Shown: positions 37,701-40,466 of the stretch, in pieces
How positions within the stretch are numbered: the stretch's first letter is position 1
How the letters are laid out: each line of letters starts with the position of its first letter
Source: an uncultured Verrucomicrobiota bacterium
GTDB lineage: Bacteria > Verrucomicrobiota > Kiritimatiellia > CAIQIC01 > Lenti-01
NCBI GenBank assembly: GCA_937860055.1
Contig: CALMBO010000004.1
Coordinates: forward strand, 1 to 40,466
Length of the DNA: 40,466 nucleotides
Direction: 5' to 3'
Translations under genes and position numbers: made by a program
Notes under the pieces: generated by a model
Database searches by the model: none
Told to the model about the DNA's origin: nothing
What the model saw: only the letters and a program-made list of their open reading frames with translations

Positions 37701-40214
37701 CGCCCCCGGGGTCGCCAAGGCGGTTTCCCATGTGCCCGGCACCGCCGTCAGCAGGTTGTTGGGCGCCTGCGGCGTGTTGTCCGTGCTGGGATCGATGCCG
37801 ATGTTGTGCAGATAGTTCACGCTGCCGGCAGGCACGATGCGCGAGACCCCGCCGGGATCGTTGACATCGGTGTCGATGGCGTCGCTCAAGGTGGCCAGCC
37901 AGACCACGGCGTCCACGATGTTGGTGGCCGGATCATACAGGACCAACGCGTGCGGCCCGTTGCCCAACGCCGCCAACGGCGCCCCCGGAAGAAGCACGTC
38001 CGTGTTCGCCACGTTGTTGGAGATTTGGCTGAGGACGACGAACCCCAAGTGGTTGCTTCCGCGGTCGAGAATGCCGTCGTCCGGGACGGTGAACGAGGGG
38101 AAGGTATAGGTCCAGAGCGGACCGTTCACGTTCGTCGCCGCGTTGTAGTGCCTCATCGTGTAGCCGACCAGATTGGTGCCCGCCGGAGCGATCAGCTCGA
38201 TGAATTCGTTGGTGTCGGCCCCCTCCCCGTCGGCCTGGACCTCGTTGAACATCGGGATGAGGCGCGCGACCGTCCCGGTGCCCGCCGGGAAAGTATAGAC
38301 ATTGGTCGTCGAGACCTTCGGGCTGTTCGTGCTTACCCCGTAATAGTCGTAGAAGGAAACCTGGACGAAGTATTCCATCACGTCGCCGCCGCTCTTCGCC
38401 ACGGCGATCTCCGGCGTCTGCCACGTATACCCGCTGGAATTGGTCATCGCCGCTTCGATCCAGACCCCGCCATTGATGCGGAATTTGGCCAGCGCCGACA
38501 GGTTCGTGGCCGCCCGGTTTCGGAAGATGCTGGTTTGGATCGAGAAGAGGTTCGTCGCCACGGGCGCGAACGGATTGAGGCCGAGCCCCCCGAGGGAAAC
38601 GGCCGCGTCCGGCTGCGACTGGTGCGTGCCCGGCGTGATCGCGTTGGTCCCCACCGCGATGGTCCATTCGTTCGACTGCCACGTCGTCGACGGGTCTTGG
38701 ACATCGTGCTCGCGCACGGCGTTCGCATTGGTGTAGCCCCACCCCAGCGGATTCGATTTGACCTTCCCGTAGATGTCCGAAAGCGAGTTGGAGCGGTACA
38801 AGGCCACGGGATCGTTGCCGTCGATCCTCGCCAGGAAGGAATCCTGGTAGTCCGGCGCACTGTATCCGACATAGTTGCTGTAGGTCTGGGCATATGCACT
38901 CGTCGAGGCGGCCAGCGTATAGACCTGTCCCGCCCCCAGTTCCCCGCTCAGCGTAATGGTTTTCGAAGCCGTGCTGGAGTTCTTGTTGGTGTAGATCCGC
39001 ACCTGATAGGCTGACAAATCCAGGTTGCTGGTGCCGATGTTGCAGATTTCCACATAGTTCGCGTTGCTGTTGGACTGGTGGTCCACGATTTCGCTGATGA
39101 GGCCGATGGGCGTGATGCCCCCCACCTCGTCGATCAGGTTGAAGTCGGCGAACACCATGCGGTGGTCCGAGGCGTTGGAACTGGTGGCGGCCGGCAGCGG
39201 ATCGCCATACTTCGTCAACCCGACGCCGACGCCATCTCCCGGGGAGAAATACACTTCCGCCACGGGGGGGCCGTAGGAGTTGTTCACGATTTCGTCGCTG
39301 AACAGGATGTAGTCCAGCCGGTAGCCGGTCCCGTCCTTGTGGTCTTGCGTCCAGGTGTTGGTGCTCCCCGTGTGGGCCGCGTCCACCGCGCTCAGGAACA
39401 CGTTCGTCAGGCGGTCCACGGGATACAGGCTGTACGGCAGCACCCAGGTGCCATCGGTTTCCCACGGCATGTCGGATCCGGCGTCGAAAGGCGTGGTGGT
39501 GTTGTCCAGCGCTCCCGTATAGCTGAGATATTGGCTCCGCGTGAAGGAAGTGTTCTGCGCGGTGAATCCCGATTCGGTTTCGATCGTGTCGTTCCAGTCG
39601 CCCATGATCGCGTATTCCGAGTCCAGCGGATATTGCGCGATCAGGTTGGAGGAGATGAAGTTCGCCGTCCGGTAGATCTCCAGCCCCCGGTTCAACCGGG
39701 AGGAAGTCGTTTCGGTCCCCGACCGGTTGTGGACCACGAACACATGGAAAGGCTGGAGCGCGCCGGGCACTTGGATCTGCGTGTGCAGCGGCCAGCGCGT
39801 GAAATACGTGGCGGTCGGATCCGCAAAATCGGTCTCCTTGATCTGGTACGAATTCGTGACCGGATACTTGCTCCAGACGCCGGGATACAGGCTGCCGTCG
39901 AAGGTTCCGGCTTCCCCTGCCGGAAACACCGTGTATGGATATCCCATCGCGGCGGCGGTTGCCACCCAGGTGGCATAGTCCTCGCCCGCATACAACTCAT
40001 TGAAGCAAAGGATGTCCGGCCGCACCCGGGCCACGATGGAGGTCACCGCCTTGTAGTCGATGTCCACGGCCGCGTTGGTGTAGTCGTGGCTCGTATCGAT
40101 GCCGCCCAGAACGTTCCAGGTCGCGACACGGACCTGAAGGGCCTCTGCAGACAATGCCGCGCCCCAGAGCGCGAAACCGAGCAAGGCACAGAAATACCGA
40201 TTGGATTTTGTCAT
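28722..40214 (-). CDS. giant secreted EEP-family nuclease/phosphoesterase with lamin-tail, TSP3, FN3 and MBG modules (paralogue 2)
   Basis: A 3,830-residue paralogue of the next gene. The signal peptide is 1-25 (ALSAEA). The EEP domain (26-357) has [36 protein letters not shown] and ASDHRMVFADF, so it should be active. Lamin-tail domains lie at about 365-480 and 652-775, TSP3 repeats at 852-942, and a jelly-roll-like domain at 945-1095. Three MBG-like repeats (1105-1340), a second jelly roll (1340-1505) and an MBG/He_PIG pair (1508-1668) follow. Four FN3 domains with inserts (1672-1930, 2205-2508, 2685-2960, 3205-3485) alternate with He_PIG and MBG modules. The end has an EF-hand-like SDYDADGMNTWEEY (about 3722) and the shared terminal module. 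The upstream motif is at 40279-40296; no Shine-Dalgarno. Secreted nuclease, adhesin or both is inference; no secretion-system gene is nearby. Confidence 0.85.
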   Translation of the reverse strand: MTKSNRYFCALLGFALWGAALSAEALQVRVATWNVLGGIDTSHDYTNAAVDIDYKAVTSIVARVRPDILCFNELYAGEDYATWVATAAAMGYPYTVFPAGEAGTFDGSLYPGVWSKYPVTNSYQIKETDFADPTATYFTRWPLHTQIQVPGALQPFHVFVVHNRSGTETTSSRLNRGLEIYRTANFISSNLIAQYPLDSEYAIMGDWNDTIETESGFTAQNTSFTRSQYLSYTGALDNTTTPFDAGSDMPWETDGTWVLPYSLYPVDRLTNVFLSAVDAAHTGSTNTWTQDHKDGTGYRLDYILFSDEIVNNSYGPPVAEVYFSPGDGVGVGLTKYGDPLPAATSSNASDHRMVFADFNLIDEVGGITPIGLISEIVDHQSNSNANYVEICNIGTSNLDLSAYQVRIYTNKNSSTASKTITLSGELGAGQVYTLAASTSAYAQTYSNYVGYSAPDYQDSFLARIDGNDPVALYRSNSLSDIYGKVKSNPLGWGYTNANAVREHDVQDPSTTWQSNEWTIAVGTNAITPGTHQSQPDAAVSLGGLGLNPFAPVATNLFSIQTSIFRNRAATNLSALAKFRINGGVWIEAAMTNSSGYTWQTPEIAVAKSGGDVMEYFVQVSFYDYYGVSTNSPKVSTTNVYTFPAGTGTVARLIPMFNEVQADGEGADTNEFIELIAPAGTNLVGYTMRHYNAATNVNGPLWTYTFPSFTVPDDGILDRGSNHLGFVVLSQISNNVANTDVLLPGAPLAALGNGPHALVLYDPATNIVDAVVWLATLSDAIDTDVNDPGGVSRIVPAGSVNYLHNIGIDPSTDNTPQAPNNLLTAVPGTWETALATPGALNFAQTSGYLVVSRLDLDQDGVLDDEDNCDSYNPTQTDTDNDGIGDECDADDDGDGVLDVNDNCQYNSNADQSDIDFDGIGDECDEDIDGDGIANESDPDPYTPPTQIFNFEYPTNLSHGTYIDLVPELISRSYWVLSNALIGTTTSDLTNGLKSLRFRAPGEFILQGGLPNGISTMSFAYGRYGTDAGVTIAAQYKKGTNDWTTIASVSTEGVTSLATNTATPWVLGPVEFRFICSGTTDLHANLDDISITEYRLPDVATNAQCTLVATNTVAYDGYAHPNAFLTDPPGLDFTVEYTNVAAGTVAAPIAVGTYSAIVTIPDTNKVTGGTFVFTNSVNISQGTATCTLDSAISAAYDGAEHTNTFTVTPGMAWTVTYASNGLPEATVPAPVEPGGYDATVEVTGDANATGGTFMFSNAVIITKGLATCAIDSRITANYDGLVHTNTFTVSPTGLPWSASYSPTTPQNVGIYSATVRVTGDVHYAGSTSVFPGAVTILDTSTVSRTAGSPYVIDFETYTAPSSYAPVNRTLAATNPVVWYLNNAITSSTTNDVTNGLKSIRLRYIDDTATSNGVMQSTTPFSNGIHSVAFNYALYGTSTKVTLSVETSANGVDWTSHTNLLVTNKYSFLAYSNTFSLAQASYMRFLLVTNSNNGSMMNIDDIVVLPYEPLAATVTLSNLTQTNDYTPKSATATTVPAGLNVAITYDGSATPPSTTGSYAVVATVSSPGYAGSASGTLTIVPGLMAPQFNAIAGQTAYVDSLLSFKVGATGYPDPVLALTNSTATAGAYSVATNGAELTVSYTPPAGDLGSRIFSFSASNSLGVATTNVTVTVSDTPPGAPASIWASATNFTDFTAAWSEVSGATSYRLDVGTNSSFTTGGGGGGGGSVYTADFEDATKASYAAGDVTLNGISWNMSEAVIGTGTSDRFIGLKSARVRSNETVNAGILRMNADTNMGLSSITLLHAKYGTDGATTGRVDYSTDNGTNWTSAGTFSVTSTNLTLFTATNLNVAGNVRVRVVKTSGTTARYNIDNITLYPYALPTGDAYYVPGYSNLTVNGTNQIVSGLASNTTYYFRVRAVSGTGTSSNSATANVTTRDPMPAFTSGTGMYYVAVGVATSFTVSASGEAPVLALQSTTATNGYSFPPATNTGMLSYTPPEEEAGERTFTFTASNAVGVATQTVHVWVGGSAPEFATNAVALSATAGVAMATYTVNVSTGAPTPVLVLKSTTASNGYYWFTNSTGTLDYTPPQADCGTRTFTFTASNDLGVATQLVTVTVYAAPVFNALGAQGATTDVAMAFTVGASGYPVPLALALTNATASGGYSFNPASGVLSYTPPYADVGTQTFSFTASNSMGVVSTNVQVTVTEGLPPPPAALWASATNTADFTAAWTAVANASDGYRLDVSTNATFIGGAAAPVSTLAAGDIAIIGANFDSDKFTFVALANLDAGTVIYFTENGWTNDHLRTGEGTVLWSNSSPNPIMAGTMVTIIPSATASTGTVSGSSFALSASGDQILAYQRTASTTTMIYAVNSQETGWQASATNTESSGLPTGLTDGTTAIALNEVDNFVYGMSVTTGTKAELLAAIGNKTNWTGSDSVTQTLPPAGAFFVTGVSGTPSYVPGYSSLAVSGTSHSVTGLAPSTTYYFRMRSASALGTGAYSSVASATTVALAPYFTSGTSYSTTNGVQLTFTETVTGDPAPVLALESTTASSGYSFIPATGVLTYTPPPADAGTRTFTFTASNTYGVATQVVDVAVYAPPVFDAMGTQYATSGVALAFTVSASGWPTLDLLETETAATPGSFSFNPATGGFTYTPAYADIGAVSFTFTASNNLGMATQVVDVVVAEGLSEAPSPIWASATNTTDFTAAWGASGGATGYLLDVGAQSNFMAGSLSTDLVAFDFAGYAGDETEGISTFAAVGMQAPAFIVRGTGLTAAANAGRFNAGGWSTNHADAAAALAAGDYFEWTVQPGASHVAMSITNISLIIQRSSGGASNLALRASHDGYAVDLAGTNGIATNTASLSLSGDLSGVPGLQNVSGPVTFRLAGWGGQSSGSLGFEGTGDDILIQGSISTPAYIPGYSNLSVAGTSQSVTGLAAGATYYFRARAVSGTGTGSYSSVASVATKANQAIHFAPIDTQVATNVVHLSATASSGLPVTFAVAGGPASISSGTNLTFSASGTVSIVASQAGDAQWAPADNVTNTVNVNKAKATVALGNLSQTWDGNAKTVTVTTVPAGLSVDVTYDGSAVAPSNAGSYAVTGTVNEVLYQGTTNGTLLISGVPALNAAGPFTATTGVALAFTMSATGYPVPVLALESTTASSGYVFVPGTGELAYTPPLADAGATQTFTFTASNDLGVATQQVSVAVVEGAVEPPASVWAGATNTVDFTADWSPVAAAIGYRLDVSPRVDFASNIAGTNLVAFDFADYAGNESQGMADAVAPHMQAPVFITRGTGLTATVNAGRFNAQGWENHADASAALAAGDYFEWTIQPATNYAVMSITNIALNIQRSSSGASNLALRASHDSYAADLLGTNGMTNANSTIAISGDMSGVSGLQNVTGPITFRMAGWAGATNGSMGFEGAGSDILIQGTVSTPACIPGYSNLSVAGTSQSVTGLTAGATYYFRVRSVSTEETGTYSSVASVATKANQAIRFAPIGDQAVTDMLVLEATALSGLPVSFAVASGPASLSGGSNLTFSATGVVSVVASQAGDSAWNAAPSVTNFFNVTKAYASVTLQNLSQTYDGTAKAVSATTFPAGLTVEFTYDGSAVAPSNAGSYAVTGTVNDVTYQGYTTATLTISKATAVVTLGSLDQTYDGTPKNATATTVPAGLTVNFTYDGSASAPTEVGSYAVTGTVSDANYDGSAAGTLVISAAADPFEQWLQNLNLDPQDSNYATNSDYDADGMNTWEEYLADTDPALSGSVLEITGTFNVVDRKYRMVFPQSTGRYYQLEYSTNLFQGTILSNLGWGVPGRVITNEPHTNGSWFWGVRSRLSAP
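28725..29075 (-). repeat. shared C-terminal module, copy in paralogue 2
   Basis: It encodes an EF-hand-like loop and the terminal module, ending [15 protein letters not shown]. The last 75 residues differ from paralogue 1 at only a handful of positions. Confidence 0.8.
29765..30595 (-). other. FN3 domain 4 with jelly-roll-like insert (paralogue 2)
   Basis: FN3 first half VWAGATNTVDFTADW to VSPRVDF; insert from VAFDFADYAGNE to ILIQGTV; second half CIPGYSNLSVAGTS to TYYFRVRSVS. Confidence 0.7.
31330..32155 (-). other. FN3 domain 3 with jelly-roll-like insert (paralogue 2)
   Basis: FN3 first half IWASATNTTDFTAAW to VGAQSNF; insert from VAFDFAGYAGDE to ILIQGSI; second half YIPGYSNLSVAGTS to TYYFRARAVS. 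It lies about 1.56 kb from the copy at 29765-30595. Confidence 0.7.
32700..33590 (-). other. FN3 domain 2 with a 'GDIAIIGANFD' type insert (paralogue 2)
   Basis: FN3 first half LWASATNTADFTAAW to VSTNATF; insert of about 200 residues from STLAAGDIAIIGANFD through GTVIYFTENGWTND to FFVTGVSG; second half YVPGYSSLAVSGTS to TYYFRMRSAS. The insert is unrelated to the jelly-roll-like ones. Confidence 0.7.
34420..35190 (-). other. FN3 domain 1 with polyglycine linker and ADFED-type insert (paralogue 2)
   Basis: FN3 first half IWASATNFTDFTAAW to VGTNSSF, then eight glycines, an insert from VYTADFEDATKASY to YNIDNITLYPY, and second half YVPGYSNLTVNGTN to TYYFRVRAVS. The insert is a third, different kind. 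Confidence 0.7.
36220..36900 (-). repeat. three MBG-like repeats (paralogue 2)
   Basis: The same YDGxxHTNTFTV pattern as in paralogue 1, with three copies instead of four. Confidence 0.72.
37390..37670 (-). other. thrombospondin type 3 calcium-binding repeats (paralogue 2)
   Basis: About 90 residues of Asp-rich units with [19 protein letters not shown] and DNC ends, aligned with those of paralogue 1. Confidence 0.88.
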
Positions 40215-40278
40215 ATAGAGGCAACCTGTTGGTTCTATGGATGAGATATAAGAATATGCCCTGCGGCAAGATGGCGGA

Positions 40279-40296
40279 CAAATATAATCTTAACAA
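40279..40296 (-). promoter_or_regulatory. upstream motif shared by both giant genes (copy 2)
   Basis: TTGTTAAGATTATATTTG on the minus strand, 64 bases before ATG 40214, with 16 of 18 bases equal to the copy at 28629-28646. The rest of 40215-40384 is AT-rich with nothing else I can support. Confidence 0.5.
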
Positions 40297-40383
40297 ATTT
40301 CCTGAATTTTTCTTCAGGCAAGCCTCGCCATTTGGATGAATTTTGGAGGCCAGTTCCCTGTATCGGCTTTGGAAACGGCGATT

Positions 40384-40466
<83 letters not shown>

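Noticed and set aside
40301..40318. CCTGAA/TTCAGG hairpin upstream of paralogue 2
   Set aside because: A 6-bp stem without a U-tract on either strand; too weak to call a terminator or regulator.

Overview
The window is a GC-rich bacterial contig end. It carries 17 supported protein genes, one on the plus strand and 16 on the minus strand. I see no rRNA, tRNA, CRISPR array or transposase gene. Three traits suggest a free-living member of the Planctomycetes-Verrucomicrobia-Chlamydiae group, most likely Kiritimatiellota/Verrucomicrobiota. They are very large secreted proteins built of Ig-like, FN3, MBG, lamin-tail and TSP3 modules, the EF-hand-like plus 'STNL' C-terminal module, and a 23S-IVP-type four-helix gene with inverted repeats. 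This placement is inference; no phylogenetic marker was compared.

Left part (1-8610). A plus-strand gene encodes a MurU-like nucleotidyltransferase fused to an AmgK-like sugar kinase (peptidoglycan recycling). Facing it is a two-gene minus unit (a PNPOx-like flavin protein and a conserved unknown with a CPKC motif). Next comes a tight minus-strand run: pta, ilvE, tyrS, recD2, with gaps of 7-13 bp.

Surface polysaccharide operon (8683-15255, minus). In transcription order: a GT-A glycosyltransferase, CDP-glucose 4,6-dehydratase (rfbG), glucose-1-phosphate cytidylyltransferase (rfbF), a four-helix-bundle IVP gene, an NAD-dependent epimerase/reductase, an FAD oxidoreductase and a GT4 glycosyltransferase. 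Four junctions are 4-bp ATGA/GTGA overlaps. RfbF and RfbG give CDP-4-keto-6-deoxyglucose. The epimerase probably finishes the sugar and the transferases use it. The IVP gene sits between inverted repeats and looks like an inserted cassette; its repeat supplies the start of the epimerase gene. A terminator and a sigma70-like promoter overlap between this operon and malQ (4-alpha-glucanotransferase, 15344-16873).

Right part (17082-40214, minus). Two adjacent paralogous genes of about 11.5 kb encode secreted proteins of about 3,840 residues. Each has a signal peptide, an endonuclease/exonuclease/phosphatase (EEP) domain with its catalytic motifs, two lamin-tail domains, TSP3 calcium repeats, MBG-like repeats, a long diversified Ig/FN3 region and a nearly identical C-terminal module. 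They are probably giant extracellular nucleases or phosphoesterases. The most unusual feature is that five FN3 domains are interrupted at the same loop by inserts of three unrelated kinds. The last 82 bases are a C homopolymer, probably a sequencing artefact at a contig end.
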